Below, piece by piece: positions 55,274-64,000 of a stretch of DNA of 64,000 nt. Both the position numbers and the translations under genes were made by a program. The stretch comes from CALFUK01 sp964450495 (GTDB lineage Bacteria; Bacteroidota; Bacteroidia; Chitinophagales; Saprospiraceae): the NCBI GenBank assembly GCA_964450495.1, contig CAYVFU010000002.1, positions 1 through 64,000 on the forward strand. Reading direction: 5' to 3'. Within the stretch, counting starts at the first letter, position 1; each line of letters starts with the position of its first letter. The notes under the pieces are model-generated. The model was not told the DNA's origin, did not search any database, and was given only the letters and a program-made list of their open reading frames with translations.

Positions 55274-56044
55274 ATGAGCATTGTTAGCCTTACTTCAGAT
55301 TATGGTTATAAAGATTACTACACTTCTCAGCTAAAAGCTGCCATTCTTAAGCGCAAACCAGATTTCAAACTTATTGACATAAACCACAACATCAAGCACT
55401 ATGATATTGTAGAAGGTGCTTTTTTCATAGAAAACGTCTACCGTCATTTTCCAGAAGGAACAATTCATTTAGGAGCGGTCAATGTTTATCACACCACCAA
55501 TGATGATGTCATAGCATTCGAACATAAAGGACATTATTTTGTGGGACCCAACAACGGTCTATTTTCACTAGTATTCAAACAAGATGTTCAACTAAAGGTC
55601 TTTTCCATTACAAGAGACGACTCTATGCCATTTGTCATGGATGTATTTGCACATGCGATCGCAGCGATTGGTCATGGATTACCTCTAGAGGATATAGGCA
55701 CACCCACTGAAAATTTCATTCAAAAAATAGGCATACAACCGGTCAAGACTGCTTCACAAATAAGAGCCACCATCATCCACATCGACCAATATGGCAACGT
55801 GATTGTAAATTTAAAGCGAGAGGTATTTGATCATGTCAGACAAAAACGGCGTTATAAAATTTATTATAAAAGCAAAGATCCTATTACGCATCTGAGTAAG
55901 CACTATGGTAGTGTCGGCATCAATGAAGCTCTTGCTTATTTTAATGCATCAGACTATTTAGAGATTGCTGTAAATATGGGTAATGCTCATGAATTACTAA
56001 ATTTACGCAAACACGAAACCATACAAATAGACTTTCACGAATAA
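55274..56044 (+). CDS. SAM hydrolase / SAM hydroxide adenosyltransferase (DUF62)
   Basis: 256 residues. Family of fluorinase, chlorinase and the much commoner SAM hydroxide adenosyltransferases that split SAM to adenosine and methionine. Blocks: VSLTSDYGYKDYYTSQLKA (N-terminal Asp of the active site), FVGPNNGLFSLVF (GPNNG) and IHIDQYGNVIVNL. Halogenase-specific loops are not evident, so hydrolysis is expected. First gene of a three-gene operon; the next ATG is 2 bp after its stop. Confidence 0.92.
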   Translation: MSIVSLTSDYGYKDYYTSQLKAAILKRKPDFKLIDINHNIKHYDIVEGAFFIENVYRHFPEGTIHLGAVNVYHTTNDDVIAFEHKGHYFVGPNNGLFSLVFKQDVQLKVFSITRDDSMPFVMDVFAHAIAAIGHGLPLEDIGTPTENFIQKIGIQPVKTASQIRATIIHIDQYGNVIVNLKREVFDHVRQKRRYKIYYKSKDPITHLSKHYGSVGINEALAYFNASDYLEIAVNMGNAHELLNLRKHETIQIDFHE

Positions 56045-56046
56045 TT

Positions 56047-56343
56047 ATGATCCATAGATTTGTCAAACTTACATTTCAGAAAGAGCACATCGATGTGTTT
56101 GTCACAAGATTTGATAAAATCAAAATTGAAATTCGTAGTCAGGAAGGTTGTGAATATCTTCGCTTGTTTCAAGACAAAAAAGATCCTCGTATTTTCTTTA
56201 CGCACAGTGTATGGATAGATGAAGCACATTTGAATGCTTATCGTAAATCTGAATTCTTTGGTGTCAACTGGCCTGAAGTAAAAACTTTGTTTGCGAGAGA
56301 TCCAATCGCTTGGAGCCTGGATCAACGAGATGAACTCCCATAG
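56047..56343 (+). CDS. Antibiotic-biosynthesis-monooxygenase-like small protein
   Basis: 98 residues with the ferredoxin-like ABM pattern: a first strand (MIHRFVKLTFQ), helix, GCEYLRLFQDKKD and FFTHSVWIDEAHLNAYRKSEFF. Such proteins include small monooxygenases and structural dimers; no cofactor motif is visible, so catalysis is uncertain. Translationally coupled to the neighbours, with 2 bp to the gene before and 3 bp to aroB. Confidence 0.8.
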   Translation: MIHRFVKLTFQKEHIDVFVTRFDKIKIEIRSQEGCEYLRLFQDKKDPRIFFTHSVWIDEAHLNAYRKSEFFGVNWPEVKTLFARDPIAWSLDQRDELP

Positions 56344-56346
56344 CTT

Positions 56347-57399
56347 ATGAATAATATTTCTTGCCAATCTTACAATGTTGTATTTGACCAGCCTTGGGCA
56401 ACACTTAATGCTTTAGTCAAAGAAAAAGCATACAGCAAAATTTTTGTTTTAGTTGACACATTGACAGAAGAGCACTGCTTGCCAATATTAAAGGAAAAGA
56501 CAAGCTTTGACAGTCACGTCATTTCTATTCCTTCTGGTGAAAAATATAAAACGATCGAAACTTGCCAAACAATCTGGTCTTCCTTAATTGAAAGCCAGGC
56601 GGATCGTCACAGCTGTTTACTCAATTTAGGTGGCGGTGTTATCGGAGATATGGGCGGCTTTTGCGCTTCTACGTTCATGAGAGGGATCGATTTTGTACAA
56701 GTTCCCACGACCCTACTATCTCAAGTTGATGCATCAGTTGGCAGTAAACTCGGCATTGATTATTTGGATTATAAAAATATTGTCGGGGTGTTTAATGAAC
56801 CACAAGCTGTGTTGATCGACGTTCAATTTTTACAAACCTTAATTGATAGAGAATTACGCAGCGGCTATGCTGAAGTGATCAAACACGCTTTAATACAAGA
56901 TGCAAATTTATGGCAAGACCTTCAGTCAATCAAAGACCTTAAAGCTGTCGACTGGTTACCCATCGTCCATAGAAATGTTGACATCAAAAAAACAGTTGTT
57001 GACCAAGATCCTTATGAGAAAGGCTTGCGCAAGATTTTGAATTTTGGTCACACGATTGGTCATGCTGTAGAGACTAATTATCTACATCAGGAGCATCCCT
57101 TATTACATGGTGAGGCAATTGCCATAGGGATGATCGTAGAGAGTTGGATTGCTAAGGAGAAAGGGTTACTTAATGAAAGTGCATTCAAAGAGATTGAGGC
57201 TTATATTCGATCGATTTATGATGATTTGCCTAGTGAGATTAATAATCAATCATCGGTATTGGCGCATATGAAAGCGGATAAGAAGAACAAAGGAGGCGTG
57301 GTATTAGCGTCATTGGTCACAGGGATTGGTGAGTGTGGGTTTGATGTAAAATTTGAGCAGAAGGAAGCCCTTCAAGGGATGGAGTCATTTTCTAGTTAG
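56347..57399 (+). CDS. aroB: 3-dehydroquinate synthase
   Basis: 350 residues. Second shikimate-pathway step. Signatures: GEKYKTIETC, LGGGVIGDMGGFCASTFMRGI (NAD site), VPTTLLSQVDASVGSKLGID, RSGYAEVIKHALIQD and LNFGHTIGHAVET (zinc His). Third gene of the operon with the SAM hydrolase and ABM-like genes. aroA lies about 2.4 kb to the left on the other strand. Confidence 0.97.
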   Translation: MNNISCQSYNVVFDQPWATLNALVKEKAYSKIFVLVDTLTEEHCLPILKEKTSFDSHVISIPSGEKYKTIETCQTIWSSLIESQADRHSCLLNLGGGVIGDMGGFCASTFMRGIDFVQVPTTLLSQVDASVGSKLGIDYLDYKNIVGVFNEPQAVLIDVQFLQTLIDRELRSGYAEVIKHALIQDANLWQDLQSIKDLKAVDWLPIVHRNVDIKKTVVDQDPYEKGLRKILNFGHTIGHAVETNYLHQEHPLLHGEAIAIGMIVESWIAKEKGLLNESAFKEIEAYIRSIYDDLPSEINNQSSVLAHMKADKKNKGGVVLASLVTGIGECGFDVKFEQKEALQGMESFSS

Positions 57400-57527
57400 C
57401 CTGTTTACGTCACAGAAGAAAATGCTTAACAAGCTAGGTCTACTAAATATAACATTTGTAGAAAGACTTGAATTGAACTTAATATTTTCTAAAGCCACTC
57501 AATAGAATGCAGTGCTTAAAAAGAGCT

Positions 57528-58598
57528 CTATTCTGACTTAAATGTTAGTGCTTCTACTTCCAGTTCTACCTTATCTTGACCCTCTTCGACAGCTCGATCA
57601 AACAAATACCGCAAATTATTCCCTGCCAAATCTTCTAACTGATGCCCTACATTTACAGTATACTCACCTTGTTTCCATTCGACCTCTGGAATAAAAGATA
57701 TACTGTTCATTTTGCTATCATATTTGAGCTGTCCATCCACAGATTGCCCATTATAGCTGACACTAAAGGCATCTACCAAACTGCCATAATCTAATTGCTC
57801 ACCGCACAATATTTCTAATGGTTGTTTTGTACGGGCTTTAACATTCCCAATTTGCCATTTTGCTATCGATGGTTTTGTTCTATCTGGTTCTATGGTAGTA
57901 AACGAATGGTTCACTGATGCTACAATTGGCAATCCTGTTGCATCCTTGAGCGTGTTGGCAATTTGAAGTGTATAGTGTTGCGCCTTTTCAAACACACTAC
58001 CTAAATGCTGATTAGGACCAAGCATTCTTTTTTGCCTTCCAGGTTCGATCCAGATGGTTAAAAGTGTCCCATCAGGAGAAAGTAAAGGAGCACCTAAATG
58101 TAAAATAGATCGATTTATGGGCTTTCCATCTTGGTTTATAAACTGAATATGCTCATAAATCTTAACAGGATTCACAGGTTTGGAAAACTCAATGTACCAT
58201 TTCAATACATTTGTAGGGACTTGCCTAGCACTTGGGTAAACAGATGTTACAACCATAGGTGCTTGATCATCTTCTCCATCGATTTCGAAAAAAAAGACTT
58301 GTTGATTGTAAACCAAAGTGTATGGCGTTTCTAAATCAAATGGCACAAGTGGCTTAAAGGTGGTTGAGGACGTATCTTTATATCTCGTTCCTAGGATACC
58401 TTGTGTTTCTTCTCTTTGTCTATTGTCGTGAATTTTTCCTTTTAAAATTTTAAAGTCTTCTCCAACATGAGGAGTTGGAATAAGCAAGTGACTTCTACTG
58501 TAGTCATAATTTTCTGGAAGCTGTTGGGCTTCAACTTCCAGAAAACTGACTAGTACTATTACACTTAGATATAAAAATCTCAATTGTCTAATCAACAA
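57528..58598 (-). CDS. Exported protein with bacterial Ig-like (SbsA/Big_5-type) domains
   Basis: 356 residues: a signal peptide (about 1-24, FLEVEAQ) and two Ig-like modules. The first (about 115-225) reads VYPSARQVPTNVLKWYIEFSKPV. The second (about 230-330) reads ILCGEQLDYGSLVDAFSV and ends QLEDLAGNNLRYLFD, typical of Big_5. No enzyme motif. Its ATG directly follows the stop of the upstream propeller-like gene, so they form an operon. Function unknown; likely periplasmic or surface. Confidence 0.75.
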   Translation of the reverse strand: MLIRQLRFLYLSVIVLVSFLEVEAQQLPENYDYSRSHLLIPTPHVGEDFKILKGKIHDNRQREETQGILGTRYKDTSSTTFKPLVPFDLETPYTLVYNQQVFFFEIDGEDDQAPMVVTSVYPSARQVPTNVLKWYIEFSKPVNPVKIYEHIQFINQDGKPINRSILHLGAPLLSPDGTLLTIWIEPGRQKRMLGPNQHLGSVFEKAQHYTLQIANTLKDATGLPIVASVNHSFTTIEPDRTKPSIAKWQIGNVKARTKQPLEILCGEQLDYGSLVDAFSVSYNGQSVDGQLKYDSKMNSISFIPEVEWKQGEYTVNVGHQLEDLAGNNLRYLFDRAVEEGQDKVELEVEALTFKSE

Positions 58599-59696
58599 TT
58601 ACAACCAACGGTTATTACTCGTTTTTAGAGCTAAGACTCCATCTGCTTGTCGCTGAATCATTACAAAAGTAGATTCATTGAGTTTGTCTAGTTGCTGTAC
58701 ATTGACGAAAGGGAGATTAACAAAATCGATCCCAGCAGTACCAGCTCTCTCCACTACTTTTTCTGATAAAGATTCTCCAAAACTTTCGATATCTGAAACT
58801 TTAATTTTCATGACAGCCCTATTTGTATTGGCCATTAATATGTAGCGCTTGCCCTCTTTCTCCATTTCAATTATATCGAGAGGTGTATTCCAATTGCCTA
58901 ACTCAGCGACAGTACGTCCTTTTGTATGTTCGCCATTTTTGAGTTCGTCCAATGGGAAAACGACAAGAGGAGTACACGTATAACTAGCAAGTATTTGTGA
59001 TTTGCCATTTATGGTTACTGGAGTAAAGGTTTTTATCGGTGAGTGCGTCTCGTATTTTCCGTGAGCTGCGTGATAAATCTCTAAAGAGCTTTGCATCTCT
59101 TTGTCACTAAAAGGAAAGGTTAGTGCTCGGAACGTAGAAGCAAATTCTGCATTACTCAGACCACTGACCATTACTTTACCATCTGCATATCTTAAATCTG
59201 AAATTGCCCATTTTCGCAAAGATCTCCCTCGTCTGTCTTGAGCTTCAACTGAAACTGCATTATTGAGCGCTGTTTTAGAATAACTCACCTCTTCGATTGG
59301 CACTGGTTCTAGTGTATTATTGTTTACAAGAAAAAGTAGTGATTTCCCCGAACTGTGATTGACAGCTATATATATATTTTCATTAGCGGGGTCAACAGCA
59401 AGATCTATAACTTGAAATTGATCACTAGTTGTACCTAATAGGTTTGAAAGTTGCGCTTCTAGATCTTCTATTGCCAAGTCTTCATTAGTTGCTATTGATT
59501 GGTTTGACAAATCGATAGCAACGATTTGGGCAGCATCACTATCTCCAATAAACAGGATACTTTCTGGGCCAAATGTCAATGCGTGTATACTCTGAATATC
59601 AGGATTTCCTGTAACAAAATCTTCAGTTAGCTCATTGGACCATCCTATGGAACAGGCGATGATAGTAAAGAAAAAAAATGTCATTATTGGTTTCAT
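58599..59696 (-). CDS. Exported beta-propeller-like protein of unknown function
   Basis: 365 residues from the ATG at 59696; the frame opens at 59729 but the later ATG gives a clean signal peptide (MKPIMTFFFFTIIACSIGWS). Strand repeats such as IHALTFGPESILFIGDSDAAQIVAIDL and VIDLAVDPANENIYIAV have NHL/YncE-propeller character. A long insert (about 130-220) is less regular. I do not recognise the family further. It is followed without gap by the Ig-like gene and divergent from the TonB-dependent receptor gene. Confidence 0.7.
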   Translation of the reverse strand: MKPIMTFFFFTIIACSIGWSNELTEDFVTGNPDIQSIHALTFGPESILFIGDSDAAQIVAIDLSNQSIATNEDLAIEDLEAQLSNLLGTTSDQFQVIDLAVDPANENIYIAVNHSSGKSLLFLVNNNTLEPVPIEEVSYSKTALNNAVSVEAQDRRGRSLRKWAISDLRYADGKVMVSGLSNAEFASTFRALTFPFSDKEMQSSLEIYHAAHGKYETHSPIKTFTPVTINGKSQILASYTCTPLVVFPLDELKNGEHTKGRTVAELGNWNTPLDIIEMEKEGKRYILMANTNRAVMKIKVSDIESFGESLSEKVVERAGTAGIDFVNLPFVNVQQLDKLNESTFVMIQRQADGVLALKTSNNRWL

Positions 59697-59781
59697 CGAG
59701 TGATATTTAGTTTTATAAAAAAACGACACTAGTATAAACTAAAGTAAAGTAAAGAATGTTTTCACTTAGTTCTGCTATACG

Positions 59782-59804
59782 TATCAATATTTGACATATT
59801 GATA
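59782..59804. promoter_or_regulatory. 23-bp palindrome, possible operator
   Basis: TATCAATA-N7-TATTGATA: perfect 8-bp arms, 7-bp spacer. It lies in the divergent region between the propeller-like gene and the TonB-dependent receptor gene, 93 bp before the latter's ATG and 35 bp upstream of its -33 TTG. Shape and position suit a dimeric regulator. Confidence 0.45.
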
Positions 59805-59838
59805 GAAGCACGACAGATCAAAAGCATACGGCAATAAG

Positions 59839-59869
59839 TTGAATAACCGTCTATTTAAGTCGATATTTG
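59839..59869 (+). promoter_or_regulatory. Promoter of the TonB-dependent receptor gene
   Basis: TTG at 59839-59841, a 20-bp spacer and GATATTTG at 59862-59869 (seven of eight of TAnnTTTG). The leader to the ATG at 59897 is about 20 nt. Confidence 0.45.
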
Positions 59870-59896
59870 CATTTGCATTACAAAAAGCAACCATAC

Positions 59897-62257
59897 ATGA
59901 AGTACATTTTAGGTGCAATTCTTTTTCTTTTAAGTTTTAGCAGCTATTCGCAAGGTGCTCTCTACAACATTACAGGTACATTAACTGAAGCAAATTCTGA
60001 TCAAGCAATTGAGTATGCAACAGTTGTCGCAAAAGACTTAGCTACTAATGACATCATTGGGGGTACCACAACTGAAATTGGTGGTAAATTTGAATTAGCC
60101 GTAAATAAATCTAATGTATTTTTAGAGATAAGCTTTATTGGATACACTACATTGATTATAGATGATATTGCTTTTGAAAAACAACATGCATTTTTAGGTA
60201 ATCTCACTTTAGAAACAGATGCGTTTGCATTAGAAGAAGTAACTGTTAGTGCAGCTAAGTCTACGACAGAATTCAAATTAGATAAGCGTGTGTTTAATGT
60301 CGGTGCAGATCTAAGTTCTGCTGGAGGTAGTGCCTTAGAAGTGCTTAGTAATGTTCCATCAGTCAATGTAAACATTGAAGGTCAAATTTCGCTTCGCGGT
60401 TCCTCGGGTGTTCAAGTGCTTATCAATGGCAAACCGTCTATACTCGCCGATGAAGGTGGTAATGCACTTGGAACGATTACCTCAGACATGATCGATAAAA
60501 TTGAAGTTATTACTAACCCTTCTGCCAAATACGAAGCAGAAGGTACAGCTGGTATAATAAACATTGTGTTAAAGAAAAATGAGAAGAAAGGACTCAATGG
60601 CTCCATATCTGTCAATTCAGGCATTCCACATAATCACAGTGTCGGACTAAGCTTAAACAGACGAACAGAAAAATTCAATTTATTTACTCAGTTGGGTGTA
60701 GGCTACAGGGAAATTCCAACAGATTTGGAGTTTATCAGTGAAGACAAAACAAACAACACTAGTCTTACTTCAACAGGAGAAGAATTCAGAAATGAGTTAT
60801 TTTATAATCTGAATTTAGGGACTGATTATTACATCAATCCACAGAATGTGATTACCTTATCTGGAAGTTTTGCCTATGAAATAGAAGACCAACCTTCAAT
60901 AACAAATTTTCAATTTTTTGAAAACGGTTCTTTGACACGTGAGTGGTTTAGGGATGAAGTCACCGAAGCTACAAATCCAAAGCTCCAATACGAATTACAG
61001 TACAAAAGAGATTTTACCGATCACAAGGATCACCAATTGTTATTTAGTGCTATTGGTCGATTCTTTGGTAAAGAACAATCTTCAGTCTTCAATAATACTT
61101 TTACTTCAGGAGTAAGTAATTTAAGTCCACAAGAAACCGAGACTGCCTTTGAGGAAGGCAAATACACATTCAACCTAGATTATACAAAACCGATTAATCA
61201 GGCAGTGTCTATAGAGGCGGGAGCGCAGTATTTAACTAACGATGTCAGCAATGATTTTGAAGTAAGAGATTTAATCAATGGTGAGTTTGTCACGAATGCT
61301 GGTTTGACCAATTTATTTGAGTATGGTCAAAAAGTATTTGGTATCTATGGGACAGCTGCCTACGAAGGAAGTGTTTGGGGTATAAAAGGGGGACTCAGGG
61401 TTGAAAATACTGACATCTCTACCTTATTGGTGAATACAAATGAAGCCAATAGTCAGAATTTTACTGATTTATTTCCATCAGTACACAGTTCTTATAAGTT
61501 GACAGAAGCGATATCTTTTCAAGCTGGTTATTCTAGACGAATATATAGACCGCGATTATGGGATCTTAATCCATTCTTCAACATAAGAAATAACTTTAAT
61601 TTCAGGGCGGGGAATCCAGATCTACAACCAGAGTACACTGACAGTTATGAGGTCGGAAGTATATTTATTTTTGACCAAGTTTCCCTAAATGTAAATGGTT
61701 ATTACAGACTAACTACTGATAAAATTGAACGGATTTCGCTTTTTGAAGACAATGTCACTGTATCTAGACCTGAGAACATAGGCATCAACAAAGCAGCTGG
61801 ACTAGAAACAAATTTCAAATACACAGTAAGTAAAAGCATCACATTGAATGGTGATTTTAATTATAATATTTTTCAACGAGAAGGTGTTTTCAGTGATCAA
61901 GTATTTGATTTCTCTGCAGACCAATGGACAGGAGAATTGACAATAAAATCAAAAATCAGCAAATCATTCGATGTAGAAATATCTGGACAACACGAATCAA
62001 GAATACAAACAGTCCAAGGTATTCGATCTGCGAATACATTTGCAAATGTAGGACTTCGGTATAAAATACTCGATGGCAAGGGTGTATTCAATTTTAGCAT
62101 TAGAGATCTATTTGCCTCAAGAATAGATAAGTTAACCATAGATAATGAAGATTTCTTCTTGTATTCAGAAAGACAGAGAGGAAGGTTTGTAACCTTAGGA
62201 TTTAGCTATGGATTTGGCAAAGGTGAAGCAATGCAATTCTCCGGCAGAAGAAGATAA
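59897..62257 (+). CDS. TonB-dependent receptor-like outer-membrane beta-barrel protein
   Basis: 786 residues from the ATG at 59897 (the frame is open from a TTG at 59867). Signal peptide (about 1-19, SFSSYSQG), then a carboxypeptidase-regulatory-like domain (about 21-105, YNITGTLTEANSDQAIEYATVV), a plug (SNVPSVNVNIEGQISLRGSSG, KIEVITNPSAKYEAEGTAGI) and a 22-strand-type barrel ending FVTLGFSYGFGKG. This is the outer-membrane beta-barrel family seen throughout Bacteroidota; substrates are unknown. No SusD partner follows, so it is probably not a glycan-uptake locus. Confidence 0.93.
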   Translation: MKYILGAILFLLSFSSYSQGALYNITGTLTEANSDQAIEYATVVAKDLATNDIIGGTTTEIGGKFELAVNKSNVFLEISFIGYTTLIIDDIAFEKQHAFLGNLTLETDAFALEEVTVSAAKSTTEFKLDKRVFNVGADLSSAGGSALEVLSNVPSVNVNIEGQISLRGSSGVQVLINGKPSILADEGGNALGTITSDMIDKIEVITNPSAKYEAEGTAGIINIVLKKNEKKGLNGSISVNSGIPHNHSVGLSLNRRTEKFNLFTQLGVGYREIPTDLEFISEDKTNNTSLTSTGEEFRNELFYNLNLGTDYYINPQNVITLSGSFAYEIEDQPSITNFQFFENGSLTREWFRDEVTEATNPKLQYELQYKRDFTDHKDHQLLFSAIGRFFGKEQSSVFNNTFTSGVSNLSPQETETAFEEGKYTFNLDYTKPINQAVSIEAGAQYLTNDVSNDFEVRDLINGEFVTNAGLTNLFEYGQKVFGIYGTAAYEGSVWGIKGGLRVENTDISTLLVNTNEANSQNFTDLFPSVHSSYKLTEAISFQAGYSRRIYRPRLWDLNPFFNIRNNFNFRAGNPDLQPEYTDSYEVGSIFIFDQVSLNVNGYYRLTTDKIERISLFEDNVTVSRPENIGINKAAGLETNFKYTVSKSITLNGDFNYNIFQREGVFSDQVFDFSADQWTGELTIKSKISKSFDVEISGQHESRIQTVQGIRSANTFANVGLRYKILDGKGVFNFSIRDLFASRIDKLTIDNEDFFLYSERQRGRFVTLGFSYGFGKGEAMQFSGRRR

Positions 62258-62432
62258 AAAACAGCCAAAAGTCTTAAAAAATACATAAATTTGTACTCAA
62301 CACCTATCTTCTGCACATAATTATTTTTTTTCATTTTCGAGACTGAAAATAGCTGCAAAGCGGCTCTTTCAACTCCGAACCATTCTACAAAAAAATACAC
62401 ATTCGTATTTACATACAGTAAATTGATGTCAT

Positions 62433-64000
62433 ATGGCACCATTGATTAAGTATATACTCTTACTTGTTTGTTTTCTTCAGTGTAATTTCTCCTATACCCA
62501 AAATGAGGAAATTGATAGTTTTCGTCAATCACTATCGAAGGCAAAAACAGATTTGGAGCGTACATCCATAATGGGGAAATTGATAAGTCGTTTGATCAAT
62601 ACTGACCTTGCGGAAGCAAAGACATATGCTGAAGATGCTCTCGAACTCTCACTTAAAATTGGTGATAAGGAAAATGAAGCTATAGCATTAAATAATATGG
62701 GCCTTGTTCTGTACGAAGGAAAAGATAGAAAAAGCTCCATTCTTTATTATGAAAAAGGTGAAAAATTGGCAAGTGAACTGAGGGATGGAGAATTACAGTC
62801 CAGAATTTTAATGAATATTGCAAAGTATCATAGATATGAAGCTAAAGACTCCACAAAAACAGTTGATACATTCCTTAAAAGTGCAGAGGTAAGTAAAACT
62901 GTCGATTTCCATTGGGGAACTGGTCGCTCTTATGCGAAAATAGCTTCATTCTACACTAAGTCCAATCAAATAGATCTATGTGAAAAATACTTAAAACTTG
63001 CTAGTACCTATTATTTAAAAACAGAGGGTGGGGCTAAAACTGTAGCTCATTATTATAATGAAGTTGGCGATAAAATATGGCACACCAACCCGAGAAAATC
63101 AATAGATTTCTATTTGGAAGGCAGAAAATACGCCAATACACCAAATTTGATGACCAGTCTTGCCAAAGTATATAGTTTTATTGGCGAGGATCAAAAAGCA
63201 TTGGCTTTTTTGGAAGAAGCTATTCCTTATTTTCGAGAAGATATCTATGGACAAAGAATGCTTGGAATGGCAGTTGCACAGTTGGCTGAAGTACACATAA
63301 AACTAGACAATTTTGATTCTGCCGAAAAAGCATGTGATGAAGGAATTGAACTTTTAGCTAATTTAGGTAGATCTAATCAAAGAGCAAACCCTTCATATTT
63401 TAGAATAAAAGGAATCATTGCTCAAAAAGAGGGAGACAATGAAAGTGCACTCAATTATTACACGAAGGCTTTAGACGAAGCAATTAGAATAAAATATAGT
63501 CTCGAAAGAGATAAGGCAAGACTTGCAATAGGGAATTTGTTAAAAGTCAAAGAGCCTACACGAGCAAGAGAGTTTTGTGAAACAACATATCGCTCGGCTA
63601 AGAGGAATAATTTCACAACACTAGAAGCTGATGCTTGCAATTGTCTTTTCAATGTTTATAAAAATGAGAATTCCTATGAGTCCGCACTGTTCTATCATGA
63701 ACAACAAATATCACTCAATGAATCTTTAGCAGCCTTAAAGGTTAAACATGCACTTGAAGTAAATTCCAAAATAGCAGAAAAGGATAAACAAATAGCAGAG
63801 CAACAACATCAAAAAGACATTCAAAATATTTATATCAAATCCTTATTATTTACTTCACTCTTAGGTATTCTATTAATCGGATTTCTTACGGTAAGCTATC
63901 GAAGAATCCAAAAACAAAATGAAGAGATAAATCAGAAAACGAGTGAATTAAAACAATTAAACGAAAGCCTTGGACAATCAAACAAAGAACTTGAAAGATT
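62433..64000 (+). CDS. TPR-containing membrane sensor (probably histidine kinase-like), truncated by window end
   Basis: Open from the ATG at 62433 to the last base, over 520 residues, no stop in the window. Signal sequence (about 1-22, LLLVCFLQCNFSYTQ), then about six TPR-like units (DLAEAKTYAEDALELSLKIG; NEAIALNNMGLVLYEGKDRK; ESALNYYTKALDEAIRI). A membrane helix (about 465-485, SLLFTSLLGILLIGFLTV) follows, then coiled coil (RRIQKQNEEINQKTSELKQL). In Bacteroidota this layout precedes a histidine kinase or a LytTR/LuxR output. The output domain is outside the window, so its type is a guess. Confidence 0.75.
   Translation, partial: MAPLIKYILLLVCFLQCNFSYTQNEEIDSFRQSLSKAKTDLERTSIMGKLISRLINTDLAEAKTYAEDALELSLKIGDKENEAIALNNMGLVLYEGKDRKSSILYYEKGEKLASELRDGELQSRILMNIAKYHRYEAKDSTKTVDTFLKSAEVSKTVDFHWGTGRSYAKIASFYTKSNQIDLCEKYLKLASTYYLKTEGGAKTVAHYYNEVGDKIWHTNPRKSIDFYLEGRKYANTPNLMTSLAKVYSFIGEDQKALAFLEEAIPYFREDIYGQRMLGMAVAQLAEVHIKLDNFDSAEKACDEGIELLANLGRSNQRANPSYFRIKGIIAQKEGDNESALNYYTKALDEAIRIKYSLERDKARLAIGNLLKVKEPTRAREFCETTYRSAKRNNFTTLEADACNCLFNVYKNENSYESALFYHEQQISLNESLAALKVKHALEVNSKIAEKDKQIAEQQHQKDIQNIYIKSLLFTSLLGILLIGFLTVSYRRIQKQNEEINQKTSELKQLNESLGQSNKELER

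Noticed and set aside
1..64000. tRNA, rRNA, insertion sequences or prophage
   Set aside because: I looked through the intergenic stretches on both strands and saw no cloverleaf, rRNA-like sequence, transposase or integrase. Without a scanner a diverged tRNA cannot be fully excluded.

Overview
The window looks like a chromosomal segment of a low-GC Bacteroidota, most likely from the Saprospiraceae/Saprospirales. Four things point there. There are type IX secretion (T9SS) substrates with both kinds of C-terminal sorting domain, next to a PorP/SprF-family protein. There is a SusC-like TonB-dependent outer-membrane protein. There are many Bacteroidota-type lipoproteins. At least seven promoters carry the Bacteroidota -7 element TAnnTTTG at a sensible distance from a start codon. 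I see no prophage, transposase, CRISPR array, rRNA or tRNA. The sequence is a draft scaffold with three 100-N gaps (4807-4906, 35413-35512, 49430-49529), each in or beside repetitive DNA.

Layout. 0.4-19.5 kb, almost all on the minus strand, is a surface-protein region: a SprF-like protein, a cohesin/SprB-repeat protein with a gliding-motility-type C-terminus, a ~3045-residue repeat protein with a type A sorting signal, a NarL-type regulator with an altered phosphosite, an exported glycosylasparaginase and a T9SS-exported haem peroxidase. A plus-strand lipid A-type acyltransferase lies among them. 19.8-32.6 kb is mostly housekeeping: PASTA protein, small-channel-like membrane protein, dcd, phosphopantetheinyl transferase, the gcvP/ATP-grasp/coaX operon, an ECF sigma factor and uvrA. 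A 750-bp noncoding stretch here holds two copies of what looks like a small-RNA gene.

32.7-37.9 kb is an unusual minus-strand cluster. It encodes a membrane-anchored OmpA-type protein, a membrane-hairpin/coiled-coil protein ending in a helix-hairpin-helix (HhH) domain, and an HU-like/Ala-Lys-rich protein ending in the same HhH module. I think it may link envelope and nucleoid. 38-49.2 kb carries an M14 peptidase lipoprotein, folE, a BNR-propeller lipoprotein, a convergent receiver/histidine-kinase pair, an SLC13-type anion transporter, selO and a HerA/VirD4-like ATPase. 49.2-50 kb is noncoding, with a third relative of the small-RNA element, strong hairpins and a broken secreted-protein 5' end.

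50-64 kb has a DUF4197 lipoprotein, folB, an OmpA lectin-like fusion, a phoH-aroA operon, a SAM-hydrolase/monooxygenase-like/aroB operon, two exported proteins divergent from a TonB-dependent barrel, and a TPR sensor that runs off the window end.

How the genes fit together. aroA and aroB serve the shikimate pathway, folE and folB serve pterin/folate synthesis, and coaX and the phosphopantetheinyl transferase make and use CoA. The surface genes depend on a T9SS whose core components are not in this window.
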